NCBI GenBank assembly: GCA_035480575.1
Contig: DATIHR010000027.1
Coordinates: 1 to 11,649 of the forward strand
Origin: PMNU01 sp035480575
Lineage (GTDB): Bacteria > Patescibacteriota > Saccharimonadia > Saccharimonadales > UBA4665
Length of the DNA stretch: 11,649 nt
Direction: 5' to 3'
Position numbers and translations under genes: made by a program. The notes below the pieces were generated by a model. It was not told the origin of the DNA, ran no database searches, and worked only from the letters and a program-made list of their open reading frames with translations. Shown piece after piece: positions 5,712 through 11,649 of the stretch. Every line of letters starts with the position of its first letter. The stretch's first letter is position 1.

Positions 5712-6882
5712 AAAAGTCCGTGCCTAACAGTTCCTGCGGTAAGAACCCGTGCTCGTGCTTAAAACCTGCCTTCCATATATAGCCCTGGTTGTACCCTAAA
5801 TCCTTCATGAGTTTTGTGGGTGCGTTGCGTAGGTGTAGTGGTACAGGTAAATCTGGGTTGTCACGGGCGGCCGCCTTTGCGGCGGCCATGGCGTTTGCTA
5901 CCTCGCGGGATTTTGGCGCTTTGGCAAGTACGGTTGCGCTGTGGTACAGGTTGTATTCACCCTCTGGCAGCCCAATGCGCTCAATAGCCAAAAAAGTGGA
6001 GACGGCTAGGTTTAGTGCCGCAGGTGCTGCCAGCCCAATATCTTCAGAAGCAAAAATAACCATGCGTCGGGCAATGAATTTGGGATCCTCGCCCGCCTGT
6101 AGCATGCGTGCCATGTAGTACAGCGCCGCTGTAGCATCGCTGCCGCGCATGCTTTTTATAAATGCACTAATAATGTTGTAGTGCTGTTCGCCGGCTTTGT
6201 CGTAGCCGGGTACGCGTTTTTGTGCGGCGGTGGTTACTACGTCTGGCGTGATGGTCTTGTCGTTAAGCTGCATGGCGAGTTCAAGATTGCCGAGTGCCAC
6301 GCGGGCATCGCCGCCCGATAACTCCGCTAGCAAATCAATACTTTTTGCGGGCAGGCGTTTTGTAGAGATTTTTTCGGCCTTGGCAGTTCGCGTAAGAATG
6401 GCAATAATGTCATCCTTGCTGAGCGGTTGTAATACGAGTACTCGCGAGCGACTCAGGAGTGGGGTGATGACCTCGAAGCTGGGGTTTTCGGTGGTAGCGC
6501 CAATCAATACTAATGTTCCATCCTCTACATACGGCAGAAATGCGTCTTGTTGCGCTTTATTAAACCTATGAATTTCGTCGACAAATAAAATGGTGCGCAT
6601 ACCCAGGCGCTGGTTCACCTGTGCGGTGTCGACCACCTTGCGGACGTCTTCTTTTTTGGCAGTAACAGCACTAAGTTCGACAAACTCAGCCCCGGTTTCG
6701 CGGGCAATAATGCGGGCAAGGGTAGTTTTGCCGCTACCGGGCGGGCCCCACAATATAAGGCTGGTGGGCTGTTTGCGCTCGATAATTTGGCGAATAATCT
6801 GGCCGTGCTCTATCAAATGCTTTTGCCCAATAACTTGGTCAAGCGTCTCTGGCCTCATTCGCTCCGCTAGCGGTTCGTGCAT
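5704..6882 (-). CDS. rarA: Replication-associated recombination protein A (AAA+ ATPase)
   Basis: RarA/MgsA is a clamp-loader-like AAA+ ATPase acting at stalled or gapped replication forks. The 392-residue product begins MHEPLAERMRPETLDQVIGQ, the typical N-terminus, followed by Walker A GPPGSGKT (46-53), Walker B LFVDEIHRF, sensor-1 region GATTENPSF and the conserved C-terminal tetramerisation part (RGSDATAALYYMARMLQAGEDP, then the GYIWKAGFKHEHGFLPQ tail). Length fits bacterial RarA without extra domains. Start ATG 6882 is chosen by homology; the frame stays open to 6951, but those residues do not look like RarA. AGGAG (6903-6899) is well placed for an out-of-frame ATG at 6892, not for 6882. 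The 3' end overlaps the convergent orphan by eight bases. Confidence 0.95.
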   Translation of the reverse strand: MHEPLAERMRPETLDQVIGQKHLIEHGQIIRQIIERKQPTSLILWGPPGSGKTTLARIIARETGAEFVELSAVTAKKEDVRKVVDTAQVNQRLGMRTILFVDEIHRFNKAQQDAFLPYVEDGTLVLIGATTENPSFEVITPLLSRSRVLVLQPLSKDDIIAILTRTAKAEKISTKRLPAKSIDLLAELSGGDARVALGNLELAMQLNDKTITPDVVTTAAQKRVPGYDKAGEQHYNIISAFIKSMRGSDATAALYYMARMLQAGEDPKFIARRMVIFASEDIGLAAPAALNLAVSTFLAIERIGLPEGEYNLYHSATVLAKAPKSREVANAMAAAKAAARDNPDLPVPLHLRNAPTKLMKDLGYNQGYIWKAGFKHEHGFLPQELLGTDFFN

Positions 6883-6920
6883 AGTAGTACATATTTTACT
6901 CCTATAGGCTGAAGTATCTC

Positions 6921-6941
6921 TGCAAAACAGAATACTTTGCA
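6921..6941. promoter_or_regulatory. Palindromic operator candidate between rarA and typA
   Basis: TGCAAA (6921-6926) and TTTGCA (6936-6941) form a perfect 6-bp inverted repeat with nine bases between. The right arm overlaps the typA -35 hexamer (6937-6942), and the left arm lies upstream of rarA, so a bound repressor could affect both genes. The regulator is unknown. Confidence 0.4.
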
Positions 6942-6965
6942 TAGGCAGCACGCTTATGCTATAAT
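6937..6965 (+). promoter_or_regulatory. typA promoter
   Basis: TTGCAT (6937-6942), a 17-bp spacer and consensus TATAAT (6960-6965); a second TATAAT overlaps at 6965-6970. Transcription should start near 6972, leaving a leader of about 46 bases before ATG 7018. Confidence 0.75.
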
Positions 6966-6984
6966 ATAATCAAGAAAGTGGCAC

Positions 6985-7017
6985 AGCGCCTTGGTAAAGC
7001 GAGGGCGCTCGTTTTTT
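6985..7017 (+). promoter_or_regulatory. typA leader hairpins followed by T6 (attenuator-like)
   Basis: AGCGCCTT (6985-6992) can pair with AGGGCGCT (7002-7009), leaving CG and TTTTTT (7012-7017) directly before the ATG: a terminator-like form that also covers GAGGG. Alternatively AAAGCGAG (6996-7003) pairs with CTCGTTTT (7008-7015) around GGCG, which absorbs the T-run. The two folds share bases and exclude each other. Whether they switch expression is inference. Confidence 0.45.
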
Positions 7018-8844
7018 ATGAACAATACTCAAGACCCAGCTAAGATCCGTAACATCGCAATTATTGCCCACGTCGACCACGGTAAAACAACACTTGTAGA
7101 TGGACTGCTAAAACAGTCTAAAACGTTTCGTGATAACCAGGCCGAAATGAGCCAAGACCTTATTATGGACAGCGGCGACCAAGAGCGTGAGCGAGGTATT
7201 ACCATTACTGCCAAGGTAACGGCCGTACAGCATGACGACTATCGTATTAATATTATCGATACCCCTGGACACGCCGACTTTAGCGGCGAGGTCGAGCGCA
7301 CCCTTAACATGGCCGATGGCTGTCTGTTAATTGTAGACGCCCAGGAAGGCCCAATGCCCCAAACCAAGTTTGTGCTGACCAAAGCGCTTGCAAACGGATT
7401 GAAGCCGATAGTTATTATTAACAAAATCGATAAACCTGGCCGTCGTATCAGCGAAGTAGAAGACGAGCTAGCCGATTTGTTTTTGGAACTTGCCGTCCAC
7501 GAAGATCAGCTGCATTACCCGGTGTACTACGCCGTAGGCCGCGCCGGAAAAGCGTGGGCAGCAGTCCCTGAAAACAGCGAAGCAGACGGCAACCTTGACG
7601 TGGTGTTTGATGCAATTATCAACCAGATTCCCGCGCCTAGTGTCGAGCTCGACAAGCCATTTCAAATGTTGGTAACAGCGCTCAGCTGGGACAGTTTTAA
7701 GGGAAAATATGCCGTGGGCCGGATTACTCGCGGCCGTGTTAAAGCCGGCGACCAAGTGGCCTTGTGCAAAGCCGATGGCAGCGTAACAAAGTCCAAAGTT
7801 GACCTAGTATTTATGAGCCACGGCGTCAGTAAGTTTGAGGTTAAAGAGGGCGGTATTGCAGGCGATATCGTGCAGCTTACGGGCATTGGCACCGCCCGCA
7901 TAGGCGAAACAATTACCGATGCCGATAATCCCGAAGCCTTGCCGGTTATGGAGGTTGAGGCCCCAACGCTACGTATTTATCTTGGCCCAAACACATCGCC
8001 GTTCAAGGGCCAGGAGGGTGAATTTAACACCTCCCGCCAAATTGGCGAACGCCTGACAAAAGAGCTTGAAACCAACGTTGGGCTGCGCGTCGAAGACGAA
8101 GGCATTGGCTTTTTGGTTGCCGGCCGGGGCGAATTACACCTGAGTGTACTAATCGAGACGATGCGCCGCGAGGGTTACGAATTTGAAGTCGGCCGCCCAC
8201 AGGTGGTTACCCATGAAGAAGACGGCAAAACCATGGAGCCAATAGAAGAACTTATTGTTGAAGTCCCTGCCGAGCACGTTGGCACGGTACAAATGGAGCT
8301 TGGTCAGCGCCGCGCCGAACTTATCGAGCAGTTTGCCAGCCCTAAGGGTGTAACTAAGCTTGTCTATAAATTGCCTACCCGCGCGCTGTTGGGCCTGCGT
8401 AATATTCTTATGACCAACACCAAAGGCACGATTGTCATGAACAGCCTAACCAGCGGCTACCAGCCTATGGGTTCTGCCCTGCAGCAGTTGCGTAACGGCG
8501 TGCTTATTGCGTTTGAAACCGGCGTTACTACCGCTTACTCGCTGCAAAACGCCGAGGCCCGCGGCACCACGTTTGTCGGCCCGGCCGAGAAAGTGTACGC
8601 CGGCCAGATTATTGGCCTAAACACCCGCCAAGAAGATATGGAAATTAACGTGTGCAAAGCTAAACATTTAACCAATATGCGAAGCAGTAGCAGCGATGGC
8701 GTTGTACAGCTGACCCCACCGGTTATATTTAGCCTAGAACAGTGCTTGGACTTTATAGAAAATGACGAACTCCTTGAAGTGACGCCCAAAAATCTGCGCC
8801 TGCGCAAGCGCGAACTCGACCCCAACAAGCGAAAGCGGGCTTAG
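7018..8844 (+). CDS. typA: Translational GTPase TypA/BipA
   Basis: TypA is a ribosome-associated GTPase of the EF-G family, linked in other bacteria to stress and cold adaptation and 50S assembly. The 608-residue product has G1 AHVDHGKTT (17-25), switch I ERERGITI (56-63), G3 DTPGH (81-85, with His85) and G4 NKID (135-138). An EF-Tu-like barrel follows (about 205-300), then EF-G-like domains and the TypA-specific C-terminal domain (GTIVMNSLTSGYQPM and TNMRSSSSDG, LTPP). Length is normal. ATG 7018 gives the usual short N-terminus; an in-frame TTG at 6991 would add nine residues and lies within a leader stem. The upstream promoter is strong. The next gene follows after 13 bases, suggesting cotranscription. 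Confidence 0.97.
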   Translation: MNNTQDPAKIRNIAIIAHVDHGKTTLVDGLLKQSKTFRDNQAEMSQDLIMDSGDQERERGITITAKVTAVQHDDYRINIIDTPGHADFSGEVERTLNMADGCLLIVDAQEGPMPQTKFVLTKALANGLKPIVIINKIDKPGRRISEVEDELADLFLELAVHEDQLHYPVYYAVGRAGKAWAAVPENSEADGNLDVVFDAIINQIPAPSVELDKPFQMLVTALSWDSFKGKYAVGRITRGRVKAGDQVALCKADGSVTKSKVDLVFMSHGVSKFEVKEGGIAGDIVQLTGIGTARIGETITDADNPEALPVMEVEAPTLRIYLGPNTSPFKGQEGEFNTSRQIGERLTKELETNVGLRVEDEGIGFLVAGRGELHLSVLIETMRREGYEFEVGRPQVVTHEEDGKTMEPIEELIVEVPAEHVGTVQMELGQRRAELIEQFASPKGVTKLVYKLPTRALLGLRNILMTNTKGTIVMNSLTSGYQPMGSALQQLRNGVLIAFETGVTTAYSLQNAEARGTTFVGPAEKVYAGQIIGLNTRQEDMEINVCKAKHLTNMRSSSSDGVVQLTPPVIFSLEQCLDFIENDELLEVTPKNLRLRKRELDPNKRKRA

Positions 8845-8857
8845 GGGGGTTGCAACC

Positions 8858-9349
8858 ATGTCGATGGCTGAAACGGCGGAATCATCTGTGCCTTACGTTA
8901 CGCCGAGCGAGCTGTTCGATCGTATACACGGATATTTTAACGATCCGTCATCCCCTGGAACTCCCGTGCGTGACGCTAACGGTAAGGAGTTATGCGCGGT
9001 TAAGGCCGGTGTAGTACGTGGCGCGGATATCGAGACACTAGATGGCGCGCTCGTGGTTATACAGCACATGAAAGATAATGGCCACTACAACGTACATGTC
9101 GACCATAGACGCAAGCAGTGGAATTTTAGCTATACACCAGAAGAGGGATACTACGCCGCGCCCGAGGGCGAGCAAGGTGCCTCAGTTATGGAAGGGCAGT
9201 ACGGGGCTATGGCATACATGTTGGATTACTTAGAAGGCTTGGAGCCAAACCCCCTCGCATTGGAATTTGCCGTACAAACAATTCAGCAGCATGGAAGAAT
9301 AGCACCTGGCATTGGCCTTGTAGCAGTACGAGGAGAGTGGGAAGCATAG
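8858..9349 (+). CDS. Hypothetical 163-residue protein cotranscribed with typA
   Basis: No family is recognised. The product is acidic and soluble, with no signal or membrane segment. The middle (HMKDNGHYNVHVDHRRKQWNF, about 70-90) is rich in His and aromatics and looks beta-rich, and the C-terminal third is helical (MEGQYGAMAYMLDYLEGLE). Scattered His residues could bind metal, but no known site is formed. A strong ribosome binding site, AGGGGGG (8843-8849), overlaps the typA stop and lies eight bases before ATG 8858, so translation is probably coupled to typA. ATG 8864 is an alternative start. No terminator is visible after it. Confidence 0.8.
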   Translation: MSMAETAESSVPYVTPSELFDRIHGYFNDPSSPGTPVRDANGKELCAVKAGVVRGADIETLDGALVVIQHMKDNGHYNVHVDHRRKQWNFSYTPEEGYYAAPEGEQGASVMEGQYGAMAYMLDYLEGLEPNPLALEFAVQTIQQHGRIAPGIGLVAVRGEWEA

Positions 9350-9369
9350 TCAGAAAAGCATAATAGGTA

Positions 9370-9398
9370 TTGCAAATATATTGTATTAGTTGTATAAT
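9370..9398 (+). promoter_or_regulatory. Promoter of the 148-residue orphan
   Basis: TTGCAA (9370-9375), a 17-bp spacer and consensus TATAAT (9393-9398). Eleven bases separate the -10 box from ATG 9410, so the leader would be about five bases, too short for a Shine-Dalgarno sequence. Confidence 0.75.
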
Positions 9399-9409
9399 AT
9401 GTAGTTGTT

Positions 9410-9856
9410 ATGTCAGAGTTTCACCAGTATTTCATAGCTGAAGCTAGCCATCCTGTGCCCTATGAACACGCACAAGATGTCCAGCTTGGCAGGGCTGAAG
9501 GACCGGCATTGCCCATGCGGCAAGGTCGCTTAGACGTATACCGCTGTACATCCGAGGAGTCTATGTTGCAGCCTTTGCCGATTGCGCGTTTAGCCGGTGT
9601 GCGGATTGCAGCGGACGAGTACGGTTTGCAAACAATTCATACCGGCAATGCTTGTGAGGCTTTGGATGCGATTGATACGTTCCAGGCAACATATGACCAG
9701 CCTGCGTCACGGTATACCGAGACAGGGCGTTCAACTGGCATGTTCTACTCTCTTGGTGCTAAAGAACTCGATGCGCAAGCCGCTGGCCTGCAGACGGAAG
9801 CAGCCCTTATTATCGAGGGTGCTGAAACGGCAGCACCCGTACGCGTAGACGTTTAA
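9410..9856 (+). CDS. Hypothetical 148-residue protein
   Basis: I do not recognise the family. The product is acidic, predicted soluble and Ala rich, with few strongly hydrophobic stretches. The segment IARLAGVRIAADEYGLQTIHTGNACEALDAIDTF (about 58-91) suggests strand-helix alternation. It has no Cys pair, signal peptide or catalytic signature. It carries its own consensus promoter, so it is not simply the tail of the typA operon. Its TAA stop (9854-9856) interlocks with the stop of the convergent surface protein gene. Real coding is supported by the promoter and the intact frame; function is unknown. Confidence 0.75.
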   Translation: MSEFHQYFIAEASHPVPYEHAQDVQLGRAEGPALPMRQGRLDVYRCTSEESMLQPLPIARLAGVRIAADEYGLQTIHTGNACEALDAIDTFQATYDQPASRYTETGRSTGMFYSLGAKELDAQAAGLQTEAALIIEGAETAAPVRVDV

Positions 9857-10659
9857 TCGTCGCCTGTTTTAGGCAATGTGGTTGCGGCGCCTGCGACCCC
9901 GGTTGTGTCGGGCGTAGTAGTTGTTGCCGTGGTTGGGGCCGCGTCGCGCGTAGGTGTTGGTGCGGCAATGGTAACGGCGGCGTAGCTGTATGAGGTATCG
10001 AATGTATTGTTTGCGGACGATGACGTCATGCGCTTTAGCTGGTAATCGGTATTATCAAACCAAATGTATGTCGTGGTTTGGGGCGCTACCGGATCTTTTA
10101 CCTGATATTTGTAGCACGTGCTGCTGCCACATGCTTCGGTGTGGATTTTTTTGTAGCTAACGCGCGTGGGGTCAGCATCTTTGACAGCGTCCGGTAGTGG
10201 CCTGTTAACACTTTGGGTATTTTTATCGGCCTCCGCTTTTGGCAGTGTTTGTTTTACCCATGTGCCATCGGCGCCTTTGGTGTACGTTGTATCATCAATA
10301 CTAATAAGTTCTATAGGGCCGGTACCGGTTACTCGCATGTAGTATTTTTTGGCACCGTCTTGTTTAACGACGACATCGGATTTTTGCCCGTCTACTTCGC
10401 GCGAGGCGGTCAGTACGTAGCTGGTAGTTATTTTGCGTACAGCAAAGAATTTGCATAAGTCAGCATCGGTGTAGTCACAGTTGGCGGTATCAATTGCCTT
10501 TTGTACTGTTTGGTTGGCGGCCGGCTCTTGTTTCTTTTTGTCGTCGTGACGCGCCCATTGCCATACCACAAGGCCCGCACCTATTAGCAATGCAATGGTA
10601 ATAATAAAGCCAACGCGGCTTACACCGCGTTGACCTTGTGTGCTAGTCCTATGGTTCAT
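9853..10659 (-). CDS. Membrane-anchored extracytoplasmic protein ending in LPKTGDD
   Basis: The 268-residue product has a basic N-terminus, one transmembrane anchor or uncleaved signal (about 16-35), a charged linker and a beta-rich domain (about 60-225) with two Cys pairs (61/69 and 177/182) that could form disulfides outside the cell. Strand-rich parts such as YYMRVTGTGPIELISIDDTTYTKG resemble LolA/LppX-like lipid-binding folds, a weak analogy. A Pro/Thr/Ala-rich stalk (about 228-260) leads to LPKTGDD at the very end. LPxTG is a sortase motif, but the hydrophobic helix and basic tail that normally follow are absent. No frame downstream of the stop restores them. AGGGGG lies eight bases before ATG 10659. 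Anchorage is likely; sortase processing is doubtful. Confidence 0.8.
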   Translation of the reverse strand: MNHRTSTQGQRGVSRVGFIITIALLIGAGLVVWQWARHDDKKKQEPAANQTVQKAIDTANCDYTDADLCKFFAVRKITTSYVLTASREVDGQKSDVVVKQDGAKKYYMRVTGTGPIELISIDDTTYTKGADGTWVKQTLPKAEADKNTQSVNRPLPDAVKDADPTRVSYKKIHTEACGSSTCYKYQVKDPVAPQTTTYIWFDNTDYQLKRMTSSSANNTFDTSYSYAAVTIAAPTPTRDAAPTTATTTTPDTTGVAGAATTLPKTGDD

Positions 10660-10728
10660 ACCCTCATCCCCCTGGCTATCTAGTATGTAGCCTATGGTAA
10701 CGGGATACTTGCCAATCCGTCAATGGTG

Positions 10729-10992
10729 TTATACCGAATGACTGGACCGGCTAAAGGCTTTTACGACCATGAGTAGCACAATCGCGCCTAGGGTTGCGAC
10801 CAGCAAGCTCCAAAGATTGAAGCCTTCTACACCAGTACCGCCCAGGGCGTTAACGATAAAGCCGCCCAGGAATGCGCCCAGGACCCCGACAACAATGTTG
10901 GCTAGCAAGCCCATCTGTGCGTTCGTACCGGCAATCATGGACGCAATCCATCCGGCGACTGCTCCTAAAATGATCCAAGCAATGATATTCAT
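10729..10992 (-). CDS. GlsB/YeaQ/YmgE family stress-response membrane protein
   Basis: This 87-residue integral membrane protein has three hydrophobic helices (about 3-22, 28-50 and 61-79) and the Gly-rich pattern of the transglycosylase-associated / GlsB family: GAVAGWIASMIAG near the start, then NIVVGVLGAFLGGFI. Family members are small, often stress-induced inner-membrane proteins whose molecular role is not settled. Length is typical. A good ribosome binding site, AAGAGGAG, lies nine bases before ATG 10992. It is 69 bp upstream of the LPKTG-tailed gene on the same strand, and the two may be cotranscribed. The stop is TAA. Confidence 0.9.
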   Translation of the reverse strand: MNIIAWIILGAVAGWIASMIAGTNAQMGLLANIVVGVLGAFLGGFIVNALGGTGVEGFNLWSLLVATLGAIVLLMVVKAFSRSSHSV

Positions 10993-11115
10993 ATGACCTT
11001 GCTCCTCTTATTTACTTTGTACTAGCAAGTATGGACTACGAGTGCATAAGGGTATGTAAAAATCCCCACAAACAGTAGCGGATAATTCTAACACCGTGTG
11101 ATAGCATAGATAGGC

Positions 11116-11490
11116 ATGATTGAAGTAAGTGACGAGCAATTTGCCGATATGATAGAGGCCGCCTATGAGCGCCTGCCCAAAAGTCATATGAAGGCAATTA
11201 AGAACGTAGCCATTGTGTACGAGGATGAACCAACCGCTGAACAACGGGTTAAACTAAAGCTTCGCTGCGACCAGACACTGTTTGGTCTGTATGAGGGCGT
11301 GCCATTAACGCAGCGGGGTGGGCATACTAATTTTCCGCCGGATAAGATTACTCTTTTTAAGCAGCCGATGCTGCATTATGTAGATAGCCTAGATGAATTG
11401 CGCGAGCAAGTTCGCCATACCTTGTGGCACGAGATTGCGCATTATTTTGGGTTGGATCACGAGCAGATTCATACATTGGAAGGCAAGTAG
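11116..11490 (+). CDS. Small zincin-like metallopeptidase family protein
   Basis: The 124-residue product ends with HEIAHYFGLDHEQIH (105-119), an HExxHxxGxxH zinc site: His105, His109 and His115 as ligands and Glu106 as catalytic base. The short length, acidic N-terminal helix (EQFADMIEAAYERLP) and motif near the C-terminus fit the minimal zincin family (DUF1025 / Zincin_1 type). It has no signal peptide, so it should be cytoplasmic. Substrates of the family are not established. ATG 11116 has only a weak TAGG upstream. A poor -10-like TAGCAT (11102-11107) ends eight bases before it, again suggesting a short leader. It diverges from the GlsB-like gene. Confidence 0.88.
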   Translation: MIEVSDEQFADMIEAAYERLPKSHMKAIKNVAIVYEDEPTAEQRVKLKLRCDQTLFGLYEGVPLTQRGGHTNFPPDKITLFKQPMLHYVDSLDELREQVRHTLWHEIAHYFGLDHEQIHTLEGK

Positions 11491-11508
11491 CCTCTTCATC
11501 CCACCCCT

Positions 11509-11649
11509 CGTCATTCCGGCCCCTGAGCCGGAATCCAGTAAAAAAGAAAAAAGTCCTTATATATATTTACGCTTGCAGAACTGATGCTTTTTCCTTCATC
11601 ACCCCTTCTTCTGACTCCGTCAGGGGTTCTAATATTACTTTTTGTGCCG
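11509..11649. repeat. Composite intergenic palindromic repeat, right copy (cut by the window end)
   Basis: The 29-base head (11509-11537) differs from the left copy at one loop base and keeps the 8-bp stem ATTCCGGC/GCCGGAAT (11513-11520, 11527-11534). Further on, TTCATCACC, CGTCAG and ATTACTTTTTGTGCCG match the order of the left copy. The window stops inside the second palindrome. The copies lie in the same orientation about 11.5 kb apart. The head begins 18 bases after the metallopeptidase stop and could act as its 3' end structure, but it lacks a T-run. Confidence 0.75.

Noticed and set aside
6955..7017. N-terminal extension of TypA from TTG 6991
   Set aside because: The extension is unlike TypA N-termini and lies in a leader stem; ATG 7018 fits the family.
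10660..10728. Promoter for the LPKTG-tailed gene
   Set aside because: TTGACG is present on the minus strand, but no acceptable -10 box lies 16-18 bp downstream of it.

Overview
The window looks like chromosomal DNA from a small-genome bacterium of the Candidatus Saccharibacteria / CPR kind. This is inference: GC is moderate, genes are tightly packed and often overlap, many proteins are small orphans, and several promoters sit almost on top of start codons. TGA is used as a stop (the ABC ATPase ends in an ATGA overlap), which argues against the UGA-Gly CPR lineages. There is no rRNA, tRNA, CRISPR array or intact transposase.

Layout, left to right. Positions 1-140 hold a composite palindromic repeat, and a second copy fills the last 140 bases. 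On the minus strand follow a four-helix membrane protein (226-882) and metK (917-2065). The metK leader contains an S-box/SAM-I-clan riboswitch aptamer, an intrinsic terminator that also carries the ribosome binding site, and a competing anti-terminator. Next are a possible 52-residue plus-strand ORF and a minus-strand HIT-like protein (2412-2894). A minus-strand operon (4910 down to 3054) encodes a 45-residue membrane peptide, an ABC ATPase and an ABC-2 permease, and ends at a hairpin terminator. Diverging from it is a 239-residue orphan (4992-5711), whose end overlaps the convergent rarA gene (5704-6882).

rarA and typA (7018-8844) diverge from a shared intergenic region with a strong typA promoter, a palindrome over its -35 box and two mutually exclusive leader hairpins. 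typA is followed by a closely linked orphan (8858-9349) and a second orphan with its own consensus promoter (9410-9856). That one overlaps, stop codon to stop codon, a convergent gene for a membrane-anchored surface protein ending in LPKTGDD (9853-10659). Last come a GlsB/YeaQ-type stress membrane protein (10729-10992, minus) and a small zincin-like metalloprotease (11116-11490, plus).

The genes are mostly housekeeping: SAM synthesis with product feedback, replication-fork maintenance, a translational GTPase and an export pump. I see no defence island or multi-gene novel system. The best signals are regulatory: the metK riboswitch, the typA leader switch, the recurring -10 boxes placed for leaderless or nearly leaderless mRNAs, and the composite repeat bracketing the window.
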